From Fibrivirga algicola (GTDB lineage: Bacteria; Bacteroidota; Bacteroidia; Cytophagales; Spirosomataceae): DNA of 45,840 bases. A program made the translations under genes and the position numbers. The notes under the pieces were generated by a model, which did not search any database, was not told the origin of the DNA, and saw only the letters and a list, made by a program, of their open reading frames with translations. Positions 14,955 to 22,303 of the stretch are shown one piece after another. Position 1 is the stretch's first letter; every line of letters begins with the position of its first letter. The stretch is taken from assembly GCF_011742925.1 (NCBI RefSeq), contig NZ_WAEL01000015.1, positions 1 through 45,840 on the forward strand, written 5' to 3'.

Positions 14955-15062
14955 ATGAAAACCTCCCTAACCCCTCCTGTTCGAAAACTGCGACACAAGC
15001 GGCGCGAAAGCGTGGGATTATGTTACCAGAATGATACAATATCGAATTTCAAGACAACGTGA
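14955..15062 (+). CDS. Short basic frame at the island edge, possible remnant
   Basis: This 35-residue frame begins MKTSLTPPVRKLRHKRRESV, typical of a genuine gene start in the phage's own codon style. It then runs into AT-rich sequence and stops. It begins 17 bp after the terminase stop. It may be the decapitated start of a phage gene whose remainder was lost when the AT-rich accessory DNA entered at about 15020. Confidence 0.3.
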   Translation: MKTSLTPPVRKLRHKRRESVGLCYQNDTISNFKTT

Positions 15063-15146
15063 TACAGTACATTCCTCTATATTGGCATTTCACTTGTACA
15101 CTTGCTGAGTTTATACCACGGGCATGACACTTTACACCATTTATAT

Positions 15147-16916
15147 ATGACTTTAGCAGAGATTATAAATCACTTCGACGAATCAAACGACATGAAGTTT
15201 GACGAAAATGATATTAGCCAAGAAATCACGAAATTAGCTATTGAGGAATCGACAGATTTTTCGTTTGAGTTTAGAGCTGAAATGATTGCATTTGAGCTTG
15301 TTGAAAGTAATAATAAGTCTAACCATTGGAAAACCCACTTCGGACCGAATTATAGACATCAAAACGATGATGGTACAGTGGTAGAATCTCCATCATTTTC
15401 CAGCATTGACTGTAATATGGTGAAATATTGGAATATGAGAGGAGAAATCTCAAAAAACCCTATCCTTAAATCTCGATATTTGGGTTTAGTTTACGACTTT
15501 GAGAAGAAGGTGTGTGAAACGAAAACTAACCATTTAACCGCAATTAAATATATCGAATCTCTGTTAAATATTTCTAAAAAAGATATTTATAAATACGAGA
15601 GTAAAAATTTCAAAAAACTACAAAGGGCTCTTTCTGTATCATCTTTAATAAATAATAAAATACTCGTTCAAGAATGCAAAAACGAAATAATTCGTTTTCA
15701 AGATTATTTGAACAATTTACAAAAAACAAATTTTTGGAAGTACAAATTCGATCTATTAATAGATAATAAAATTATCAAATTGACAAATAATGAGACGAAT
15801 GAAATAATATCTGAACTTGAAAGTAAGCTCACTCAATTTGAATCAAGTGATAATGTCATTGAAAAAATAGACCCTTGGGAGACAGAAGCCGTAGCAATAA
15901 GACTTGCATCTTTTTACAAAAAAAGAAGTGACAATGAAAATATGACTAGAGTTATAAAGAAAGCTGGAGAAGCATTTGAGAAAGCTATACTTACAAGTTC
16001 ACCGTTGATGGAAGCAGGCTTTTTAGAACATTTATATAAACTATACTCAACTTATAATTTATCAGATCAAACAGAGCTATTGTTAATAAGAATAAGAGAG
16101 CAAGGCCCAAATGTAATTCAAAATATGAAAAAAATTTCAAGCAATTTTGAAATACCAAAAGAAACGATTGATGATTATATTAAAGATATGACATTTGGCA
16201 CAACTGACGAAATATTAAACCGTTTAGCAGTTCATTATATCCCAAGCAAAGAGAATGCGAAAGAAATTATCCAAAATTCAGAATACAAAAATTCAATATC
16301 CGCACTAATAACAAGGGGATTGTATGATGATAAAGGTAGAACAATAGCGGTTATTGGTCCATTAACTGAAGATATAGAGGGGCATATTTTCCTACGTCTT
16401 ACTAATAATCTTAGCGTCACATCCCTTCTTTTAAGATGGGTAATTACTGCTTGCATTGCAGATAAAAAAATCTCATCAAATGCAATTATAGATTTCATAA
16501 GTCGCTCTGACTTGTTCCCACCGAACAGACTCCATGTTATAAAATTGGGGTTAGATGCTTTTTTTAAGAACGATTTTTTATCATTCATACATTTAATAAT
16601 ACCTCAAATTGAAGAAGCAATTAGACATCTTATTGAGATGTCGGGTGGCAATACTTTTAAGAAAGCTCGTTCGGGCAATCACTATCATGTCAAAACTTTC
16701 GACGACGTTTTGAGAGATCCTACTGTAGAAAAAGCATTAGGTAATGCCTTGTCAAGCTATTTTAGGTTAGTTTTCACTGATTCCAGAGGACTAAACTTAA
16801 GAAATGATGTCTGTCATGGTATTCTCAGCCCTGAAAAATTTAATTCAACTAATGCAGACATAATTATCCATACACTACTTTGCTTAGGTTTATTGAGGTT
16901 TCACGAAACAGAATAG
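15147..16916 (+). CDS. DUF4209 (HEPN-like) protein, candidate defence gene
   Basis: The 589-residue protein ends in a DUF4209-type domain with the family's RNxxxHG motif, here RNDVCHG (about residues 550-556), set in LNLRNDVCHGILSPEKFN. R-x4-H motifs of this kind form the active site of HEPN ribonucleases. The long N-terminal part is helical, rich in Lys/Asn/Glu, and may sense a trigger. ATG 15147 is chosen over a TTG at 15102. The gene is far more AT-rich than its neighbours (13 G/C in 15601-15660 against 33 in 14701-14760), pointing to recent transfer. It stands alone on its strand between terminase and a cluster of small genes. Confidence 0.8.
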   Translation: MTLAEIINHFDESNDMKFDENDISQEITKLAIEESTDFSFEFRAEMIAFELVESNNKSNHWKTHFGPNYRHQNDDGTVVESPSFSSIDCNMVKYWNMRGEISKNPILKSRYLGLVYDFEKKVCETKTNHLTAIKYIESLLNISKKDIYKYESKNFKKLQRALSVSSLINNKILVQECKNEIIRFQDYLNNLQKTNFWKYKFDLLIDNKIIKLTNNETNEIISELESKLTQFESSDNVIEKIDPWETEAVAIRLASFYKKRSDNENMTRVIKKAGEAFEKAILTSSPLMEAGFLEHLYKLYSTYNLSDQTELLLIRIREQGPNVIQNMKKISSNFEIPKETIDDYIKDMTFGTTDEILNRLAVHYIPSKENAKEIIQNSEYKNSISALITRGLYDDKGRTIAVIGPLTEDIEGHIFLRLTNNLSVTSLLLRWVITACIADKKISSNAIIDFISRSDLFPPNRLHVIKLGLDAFFKNDFLSFIHLIIPQIEEAIRHLIEMSGGNTFKKARSGNHYHVKTFDDVLRDPTVEKALGNALSSYFRLVFTDSRGLNLRNDVCHGILSPEKFNSTNADIIIHTLLCLGLLRFHETE

Positions 16917-17152
16917 CTAATACGTCAATGCTCAAGTGTGAAAATATAAATTACAATAATCTGCAATAGAAAGTGAAGCATTAAATTCCACGTTTAAATT
17001 ATATACTCGCTTGCACTTTGGTCAGGTATATCTGTTGGCATCTGTTCCACGGCTCCCCTGTTTCATATCGGGCGCTGTTGTATACACCAGAAAACTGTCC
17101 TATAATTTTTAGTAGCCCGATAATTTGTGGCTTTTTTGCTTCATCATACTTG

Positions 17153-17476
17153 TCAGGTATATAGTTGACTCAAGACGGCGTTGATATCATCCGTAAAAAT
17201 GCCATACTCCTTGAAGATCGAATTTCTAATTTTTTCAGGCCCTATCATCCAGAGGACACCGTGCGTATGTATAACCCGTTTTAAATCCTCCGTTAAAATA
17301 CCAAAAGCTTTTGCAAGTTGAACAAATTCATTGTCATTAGGTAATTGATTTTCCTCCTCTATTTCTACCATTAGGCGATGTCGGCCTATTTTATCAATAA
17401 TATCTCTTGCCTTTTCATGAGTTACCAAGCCTTTTCGATATCGGCAAGCCATTATTATGTCCCCAGTTGAAATCAT
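17153..17476 (-). CDS. Small hypothetical protein, minus strand
   Basis: The 107-residue protein is helical and charged (VEIEEENQLPNDNEFVQLAK and a hydrophobic C-terminal half). The start could be ATG 17476 or ATG 17452. The second has GGGGAC about 8 bp upstream on the coding strand. No family is recognised. The 236-bp gap before it (16917-17152) holds no gene, only two copies of GTCAGGTATAT at 17021-17031 and 17152-17162, the second overlapping the gene's end. Confidence 0.5.
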   Translation of the reverse strand: MISTGDIIMACRYRKGLVTHEKARDIIDKIGRHRLMVEIEEENQLPNDNEFVQLAKAFGILTEDLKRVIHTHGVLWMIGPEKIRNSIFKEYGIFTDDINAVLSQLYT

Positions 17477-17589
17477 TCAGTTGGCCAATTTAAGTGTATA
17501 AGCGAGATATCAATCAGAAGCCGTCAAAGGTGTAGAGCATAACCCACGCGACCAGCCCTTCTCGATTCGAAGAGAGACTTTTTTTATGC

Positions 17590-17787
17590 CTATTTAGCGT
17601 GTTCATACCCGGCCGCTACTAGGATGCTGGCCAGGCGTATCGTCATCACCCAAAACGTACCGTTACAGCCCATCACGATCGCCAGTTTAGCGTACTCGTG
17701 GCTGGTTTCCATGTAGTTCTTGGCGCGGGCCAAGGTGCTCCATTCGGTACGGGTGCTGCGGGTGGCGGTGATCTGATGGGCGGTCAT
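17590..17787 (-). CDS. Small protein divergent from a DNA-binding protein
   Basis: The 65-residue protein starts at ATG 17787, after a good minus-strand promoter (see 17809-17851). It is polar and Thr/Arg-rich at first (TAHQITATRSTRTEWSTLAR), then has a hydrophobic helix (about 36-60: AIVMGCNGTFWVMTIRLASI). An upstream in-frame ATG at 17913 would run across the promoter and is rejected. The head-to-head pairing with the regulator-like gene at 17875 suggests joint control. Function is unknown. Confidence 0.6.
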   Translation of the reverse strand: MTAHQITATRSTRTEWSTLARAKNYMETSHEYAKLAIVMGCNGTFWVMTIRLASILVAAGYEHAK

Positions 17788-17808
17788 TGTTGTGGCTATT
17801 TGGTAGAA

Positions 17809-17851
17809 CAAACGTACATATTGTTTAATTGCTAAACAATATGTACTTTTA
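17809..17851. promoter_or_regulatory. Two face-to-face promoters on one 33-bp palindrome
   Basis: The 14-bp perfect arms 17814-17827 (GTACATATTGTTTA) and 17833-17846 flank a 5-bp spacer. The minus-strand promoter has -33 TTG (complement of 17837-17839), 20 bp, then a perfect -7 TACGTTTG (complement of 17809-17816). The plus-strand promoter has -33 TTG 17821-17823, 20 bp, then TACTTTTA 17844-17851. One dimeric protein on the palindrome would shut both. The gene at 17875 is a plausible source of that protein. Confidence 0.75.
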
Positions 17852-17874
17852 GCCAACACTAAACATCTGTTACA

Positions 17875-18321
17875 ATGTACACAGCTAAGGAAGTTGAAGA
17901 ACTGATTAGGCAAGCAGACTCATTGGAGGAGCTTGAAGCGGCACGCAAGCACAAAATCGACCTGATGCGGCAAACACAAGCACCTGGGTGGATGCCGGAT
18001 GAGGTTGTACAGCTATCGGACGTTATGGTTGAAAAACATTACGCTCTGATTGATAGAGAGGTTAGGATTCGCCACTATAAAGAAGACAACCAATACAACA
18101 CTCTTATTTTAGATGGTATTGAGTTCGCCCTGAGCGACTGGGTAACGCCCATGCAATACGCTAAACTATTCAACATCGCCAATGTGGCTACAATCACTAA
18201 CTGGATAGCTCGTGGCATTATCCCGACCGAGAATATTAAAGAGGTTAGTCAACTGGGCATTAAATTAATCAGGGCGGTACGCCATGACCCTCGCCCCTAT
18301 AAACGGAGCGAACAGGCTTAG
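17875..18321 (+). CDS. DNA-binding protein with C-terminal HTH
   Basis: The 148-residue protein has a helical N-terminal half (VEELIRQADSLEELEAARKH) and a C-terminal excisionase/MerR-like HTH region (about 93-140: DWVTPMQYAKLFNIANVATI, then TNWIARGIIP). It starts 24 bp after its -7 box. A terminator follows at 18356. Divergence from the 65-residue gene and the shared palindrome suggest autoregulation. A recombination-directionality role is possible because of the HTH type, but it is far from the integrase. Confidence 0.7.
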   Translation: MYTAKEVEELIRQADSLEELEAARKHKIDLMRQTQAPGWMPDEVVQLSDVMVEKHYALIDREVRIRHYKEDNQYNTLILDGIEFALSDWVTPMQYAKLFNIANVATITNWIARGIIPTENIKEVSQLGIKLIRAVRHDPRPYKRSEQA

Positions 18322-18355
18322 GGCTGTTAGCCTATGCATTTCTATTGAATTCAAG

Positions 18356-18386
18356 ACACCCGACGGCAAGACCACCGGGTGTTTTT
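18356..18386 (+). terminator. Intrinsic terminator after the HTH gene
   Basis: ACACCCG (18356-18362) pairs with CGGGTGT (18376-18382), followed by TTTTG. The stem lies 34 bp after the stop codon of the HTH gene. Confidence 0.75.
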
Positions 18387-18429
18387 GTTGCCTATTGCCC
18401 CAGTCAGTACCAAACAGATATTTTAGAAA

Positions 18430-18466
18430 TTATTACTGACAGTGAACTTTATTACTAACAGTAACA
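18430..18466 (+). promoter_or_regulatory. Tandem operator-like repeats upstream of 18575
   Basis: TTATTACTGACAGTGAAC (18430-18447) is repeated as TTATTACTAACAGTAACA (18449-18466), a 19-bp period. The second copy contains a perfect TTACT-AAC-AGTAA dyad. AT-rich sequence follows (18498-18535). They lie about 110 bp upstream of ATG 18575. The XRE protein at 18918 is the most likely ligand. Confidence 0.5.
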
Positions 18467-18574
18467 GTTCCATCAGCACATTTGAGCGTTCTCTAACATC
18501 TATTTAATCTTAATTTAACCTTAATTTCTGTATCGCAATGACTGAAACCCAGATCACTTACCCAATTCAAACCG

Positions 18575-18850
18575 ATGGACAACCATTCGGAAATCGAAGC
18601 CAGTATCATGGCTTTATCTCAAACAGCACAGTTGCTGAACGTTTCACTCATTCAATCGGATGGGGCTGCCGCAGTTAACATTAACACGGCACTGGCACAA
18701 ATAGAAGTAGTCTTACAGAGGCTTCAGCGGATGAAAGACAACGGGCAAACTATAGATCCCCCAACGAAAACTGACGTAAATAAAGCCCTTGACGTAGTTG
18801 GCTGGATAATTAAAACCGCAGATATAGTTACGCGAATACTGGACACTTAA
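18575..18850 (+). CDS. Small helical hypothetical protein
   Basis: The 91-residue protein is mostly helical with no transmembrane segment (ALAQIEVVLQRLQRMKDNG, then TKTDVNKALDVVGWIIKTAD). Its promoter region carries two dyad repeats. The XRE gene follows 67 bp later and is probably cotranscribed. A regulator-plus-small-effector pair is plausible, but there is no recognised toxin or antitoxin fold. Small hairpins lie in the gap (for example TGCCCTCGGGCA). Confidence 0.6.
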   Translation: MDNHSEIEASIMALSQTAQLLNVSLIQSDGAAAVNINTALAQIEVVLQRLQRMKDNGQTIDPPTKTDVNKALDVVGWIIKTADIVTRILDT

Positions 18851-18917
18851 GCCAGTCGTTCAAAAACACCCTGCCCTCGGGCATCAGCTTCGCTGAAGCA
18901 CGCTTACCGACCCTACA

Positions 18918-19280
18918 ATGGGACATGATCAACTAAAAAACCAAGAGGAGCTCAATTCTATTAGAATTGGCGAAACCCTCACAGTCGCCCGGAAAGCCAG
19001 GAAACTGACCCAGACCGAACTGGCCAGACGGGCTGGACTGCAACCGTCCTACATCTCGCAGATCGAGAGCAATGACAGGGTACCCACCTTGCAGACACTG
19101 GAATCGATCTGCCAAGTGCTGGACATACCATCAGGAGTCATCCTGTTGAAGGCTAAGATTCAGGAGAATATTAGCGAAGAAGATCAGGAGATGTTTAGTA
19201 CCCTGATCAAGGCCCTAGATGCGCTGTACTTCAAGCCGCAACAGAAGGCCAAGCCTGCGTTGGAATCCGCAGAGTATTAG
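18918..19280 (+). CDS. XRE-family transcriptional regulator
   Basis: The 120-residue protein has a Cro/C1-type HTH at about 17-72 (LTQTELARRAGLQPSYISQI, then DRVPTLQTLESICQVLDIPS) followed by a helical tail that is probably for dimerisation. It closely follows the 91-residue gene and is followed by a strong hairpin. Likely targets are the 18430-18466 repeats. It is a second XRE regulator, distinct from the lysogeny repressor and located inside the accessory island. Confidence 0.85.
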   Translation: MGHDQLKNQEELNSIRIGETLTVARKARKLTQTELARRAGLQPSYISQIESNDRVPTLQTLESICQVLDIPSGVILLKAKIQENISEEDQEMFSTLIKALDALYFKPQQKAKPALESAEY

Positions 19281-19300
19281 CGGCAAAAATCTCAATAAAT

Positions 19301-19340
19301 ACAGCAAAGCCCCTCTTATCTAGCTGAGGGGCTTTGCTGT
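19301..19340. terminator. Perfect 15-bp hairpin after the XRE gene
   Basis: ACAGCAAAGCCCCTC (19301-19315) and GAGGGGCTTTGCTGT (19326-19340) are perfect inverted repeats with a 10-nt loop. A T tract is absent, so it is a terminator-like or mRNA-end hairpin. Confidence 0.6.
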
Positions 19341-19365
19341 ATATTACCATATCCTACTTTATCAC

Positions 19366-20229
19366 ATGAGATCAATCTACTTACTTCTAATTGCCATCAC
19401 CTTATCAATACCCACCACGGCTCAGCCCTCAGAACGTCCACCTGTTGATTCAGTTAAACTCCGTTTAACCCAGCTTGAAAAGGTGTATCAACGCCGGACA
19501 GATTCTTTGCAACGTGAGCTATTATACTACAAGGCCAAAGAGGATCACTTCGCCAATGCAGTATCGGATCAGGCTAATTTCTTTCTAGCTGTATTTGGAG
19601 GCACGTTGACGCTTCTGGGTATACTTGCTGTGTTCATTAACCTAGGATATTTTAGGTCGCAGTTTGACGCAATCAGAGCAGACTATACTAAGCGCGTGTC
19701 TGATAACATCAAGCAACTGGAAGACCTTAACGCTCAGAACCTTGAACGATTAGAACAGGTGCAAGAACAGGCAGCGGAAATCGAGGAGCTTGCCCGATAC
19801 CATAGCAGCAATATTCAGGGGCATTTAACTTTGTTTCTTGAAATCTTATCTGGCGAAGCAAGGGCCGAGGACAAGTTATATAGTTCAATCTCCTCAGGCA
19901 TCCTATCACTTATGTCCATAATTGCTACTCATGGCATCAGCCCGAACAGAACTACATTGGTAGAAACCAAGAAACGAGCAATCCTATCTTTAAAAAACCT
20001 AATTAAAGCAATAGACCTTGTACAGAGAATTAATGCCAATCCTGAGAATTCTAACCAAGAATGGTCGTTCGCCCACTTCTTCACGTTAGTTAACGACGAA
20101 AGTGTTAAGGCATCGGTTAAAAGTCTTTCCGATCCTGAAATAGACGATTTATTATATGAATTTCTAATAAAAGCAAAGGCGCATATCGCTCAGTATAAGA
20201 CGTTGACGGATTTCTTAACCGGCGACTAA
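19366..20229 (+). CDS. Membrane protein with signal peptide and coiled coil
   Basis: The 287-residue protein has an N-terminal hydrophobic signal or anchor (about 4-20, ending TTAQ), a short periplasmic coiled coil (about 28-60), one transmembrane helix (about 72-95: FFLAVFGGTLTLLGILAVF) and a long cytoplasmic helical domain (about 96-287). It stands alone between the XRE hairpin and a strong terminator. Spanning the envelope with a cytoplasmic domain suits a superinfection-exclusion or abortive-infection membrane factor, but this is inference from topology and from its place in the island. Confidence 0.72.
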   Translation: MRSIYLLLIAITLSIPTTAQPSERPPVDSVKLRLTQLEKVYQRRTDSLQRELLYYKAKEDHFANAVSDQANFFLAVFGGTLTLLGILAVFINLGYFRSQFDAIRADYTKRVSDNIKQLEDLNAQNLERLEQVQEQAAEIEELARYHSSNIQGHLTLFLEILSGEARAEDKLYSSISSGILSLMSIIATHGISPNRTTLVETKKRAILSLKNLIKAIDLVQRINANPENSNQEWSFAHFFTLVNDESVKASVKSLSDPEIDDLLYEFLIKAKAHIAQYKTLTDFLTGD

Positions 20230-20250
20230 CCCCTTAAGAATACAATCTAT

Positions 20251-20295
20251 CAAATAAAAACGCCCGACGGTCATGCCGTCGGGCGTTTTTATTTG
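20251..20295. terminator. Perfect bidirectional terminator
   Basis: The 20-bp perfect arms 20251-20270 and 20276-20295 contain CGCCCGACGG/CCGTCGGGCG, with A and T tracts outside, across a 5-nt TCATG loop. It ends the membrane-protein transcript and insulates the portal operon from the island. Confidence 0.9.
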
Positions 20296-20431
20296 ATACA
20301 GCACAAGCATTACTGTTCCACGCACCGACCTGTTCCACGCCGACCCTATCATATATCACCGGAAAATGCCACTACAATTGTAATGGCTCGCTAGTGCGTG
20401 GCGGGGTCATATCCGTGATTTGACCTTTGGC

Positions 20432-20483
20432 GTGGTTACTTTTTTGGCCTAACCACTTGAAAACGTGACAATAAGCCAAAAAA
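20432..20483 (+). other. Interlocking inverted repeats (possible pseudoknot)
   Basis: GTGGTTA (20432-20438) pairs with TAACCAC (20450-20456). The loop holds TTTTTTGGC (20440-20448), which can pair with GCCAAAAAA (20475-20483) further on. The two stems interlock, as in an H-type pseudoknot. It lies just before late promoter copy 3. It could be a leftover of the island insertion or a regulatory structure in a transcript from upstream. Confidence 0.35.
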
Positions 20484-20503
20484 CACGGTAGAAAAGTGTG
20501 TAG

Positions 20504-20548
20504 ACTCAGTTCTGACCTGTTTCCCGGGCGGTTCAGCGGGCAATTTTG
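20504..20548 (+). promoter_or_regulatory. Late promoter element, copy 3
   Basis: ACTCAGTTCTGACCTG starts at 20504 and continues TTTCCCGGGCGGTTCAG. A -7-like CAATTTTG (20541-20548) starts 37 bp downstream and ends 4 bp before ATG 20553. TCAGTTCTG (20506) and GCGGTTCAG (20528) lie 22 bp apart, a spacing known for LytTR direct repeats. Confidence 0.7.
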
Positions 20549-20552
20549 ACCC

Positions 20553-20939
20553 ATGAAATCGCTACTGACCTGGCAGGAAGCCCTCACGATTATGCGCCGA
20601 CTCGACGGAAACGGACTTCCTGTTCCTTTCTCGATGACGGCCATCACGGCCAACCAGTCTAGGCAGACCGGCGGTGACATTATTCGATTTGAGCGGGCCG
20701 TACTGTGCCGACGCGGAGACAAAGACAACGATGCCATAGATGGCTCCCTAGCTCCGGCCCGATTTGTGCCACATGGCCCGCTCATATCGATTGGCATTGA
20801 GAAGCGGCTGATCGATATAGGTTTGATTCATAGGCCGAAACCCAACTGGATGTACCGCATCCGCAGTCTGGAGAGTAACCAGATCCGCCAGGTACACCTC
20901 CACCTGATCCTTTTCATTAACGAGCACCCCGTGCGCTGA
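20553..20939 (+). CDS. Hypothetical protein before the portal gene
   Basis: The 128-residue protein looks alpha/beta, with a helical start (TWQEALTIMRRLDGNGLPVP). It starts only 4 bp after the -7-like box of late promoter copy 3, so its message may be leaderless. It is 5 bp upstream of the portal gene. Head-completion or portal-associated function is suggested by place. No family is recognised. Confidence 0.65.
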   Translation: MKSLLTWQEALTIMRRLDGNGLPVPFSMTAITANQSRQTGGDIIRFERAVLCRRGDKDNDAIDGSLAPARFVPHGPLISIGIEKRLIDIGLIHRPKPNWMYRIRSLESNQIRQVHLHLILFINEHPVR

Positions 20940-20944
20940 CTGAT

Positions 20945-22303
20945 ATGGCCGAGCAACCCATTCACCTGGTCGACGCTGGCGCCAGCCAGGTCGCCTACTT
21001 ACCGTCGGCGGCCGCCGTTGTCTCGGGTCTGCCCCAGATCGGGTCAGTCGCTCCCGGAAAAGCACCCTCTCAGGTACTCCCAAAAGACACCACCCAGGGA
21101 ACGGGCGACCTGATTCCATGGGGCGAAAGCAACGATCTGCCCCAGAAGATCATCGCCCAGGCCAGTAAATCGACCATTATCCCCCGCGCCCTGACCGATA
21201 CGGCAGCGTTGTGGATGGGCGGTGGATTGATTGCTGCCGCCGACGAGGAAAGCACTAAAATGGTGCCTGATCGGGAGATCAGGCAGTTTATGCGCTCCAT
21301 CGCCATGCAACGCTACCTCTCGGAGGCCTGCCTGGACATGGCCTGGTGGTGGAACGGCTTCCCCGAGTTCATTCTTTCCCGCGACCGGAGCCGGATCGTG
21401 CAGCTCCACAACAACGAAACGGCCGACTGCCGCTGGGCTAAACCCGGCAAGAACGGCGAGCTGAATACGGTGCTCATCAACGCCGACTGGGCCAATGGTG
21501 CCCGGGCCGACAGTGCCGAAACCATCCGCATTCCGGCGGTCAACCCCTACCGGTATGACCTGGTGGACTGGATCCGCAGTCAATCGAACGTCTACAAGTA
21601 CGTTTATCCGATCTCGTTTCCCTCACCAGGTAAGGCGCACTATCAGCTGGCCGCCTGGGATTCAGCCCGTTCGTCGGGTTGGCTCGATGTGCTGGAGGCC
21701 ATTCCCCTCTTTAAGAAGTACGGCCTTCAGAACCAGATGACGCTTCGCTACCATATCGAAGTGCCGAGTGAATACTGGGAGAAAGTCTACGGAGACAAGT
21801 GGCGTAACGCCACCGACGAGGGGAAAAAGATCATCCGGGATGAGTTTCTTAAGGGCCTGATGGACAGTCTGACCGACGTCAAGAACGCCCATAAAGCGGT
21901 GCTGACCGAAAGCTGGATTGGCTACGGCACCGACACCACCCCGCGCGGCATCATCATCAATGTACTGGATGACAAGGTGAAGGATGGTAAATACAACCTC
22001 GACATGGCCGAGGGTACCTCCCACCTGCTGTATGCGTCCGGCGTGGATCCAACCCTGTTTGGCTTCAGCTCGGCTGGGGTGAACTCCACCAACGGCGGCT
22101 CAAACAAGAGGGAGGCCTTCTACATCTTCCTGGCTAAAGCCAAGCCCTATCGAAATCGGATCCTGGAGCCGCTGCGCGTGGTAGCCGAATACAACGGCTG
22201 GTATGACCGCTATCCCGATCTGACCTTCTCGTTCAACGACGAGTACCTGACCAACCTCGACACCGGCGCTTCAACTAAAGAGGTCGTCACCCCGACTGCA
22301 TGA
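20945..22303 (+). CDS. Portal protein
   Basis: The 452-residue protein has the layout of portal proteins: an N-terminal low-complexity stretch, a stem region with helices (about 105-140, including Trp/Phe-rich AWWWNGFPEF), a middle wing and a C-terminal region (about 330-440) with conserved-looking SHLLYASGVDPTLFGFS and REAFYIFLAKAKPYRNRILE. Length fits. The portal forms the 12-mer ring where terminase docks. It is coupled to the next gene (ATGA 22300). The unusual feature is its separation from the terminase by a 5.5-kb accessory island. Confidence 0.75.
   Translation: MAEQPIHLVDAGASQVAYLPSAAAVVSGLPQIGSVAPGKAPSQVLPKDTTQGTGDLIPWGESNDLPQKIIAQASKSTIIPRALTDTAALWMGGGLIAAADEESTKMVPDREIRQFMRSIAMQRYLSEACLDMAWWWNGFPEFILSRDRSRIVQLHNNETADCRWAKPGKNGELNTVLINADWANGARADSAETIRIPAVNPYRYDLVDWIRSQSNVYKYVYPISFPSPGKAHYQLAAWDSARSSGWLDVLEAIPLFKKYGLQNQMTLRYHIEVPSEYWEKVYGDKWRNATDEGKKIIRDEFLKGLMDSLTDVKNAHKAVLTESWIGYGTDTTPRGIIINVLDDKVKDGKYNLDMAEGTSHLLYASGVDPTLFGFSSAGVNSTNGGSNKREAFYIFLAKAKPYRNRILEPLRVVAEYNGWYDRYPDLTFSFNDEYLTNLDTGASTKEVVTPTA

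Noticed and set aside
17021-17162. Repeated GTCAGGTATAT as insertion-element ends
   Set aside because: Only 11 bp, direct orientation, no transposase between them. Likely chance in AT-rich DNA.
18851-18917. Possible tRNA-like hairpins before the XRE gene
   Set aside because: Two short hairpins are present, but there is no cloverleaf, anticodon arm or CCA end.
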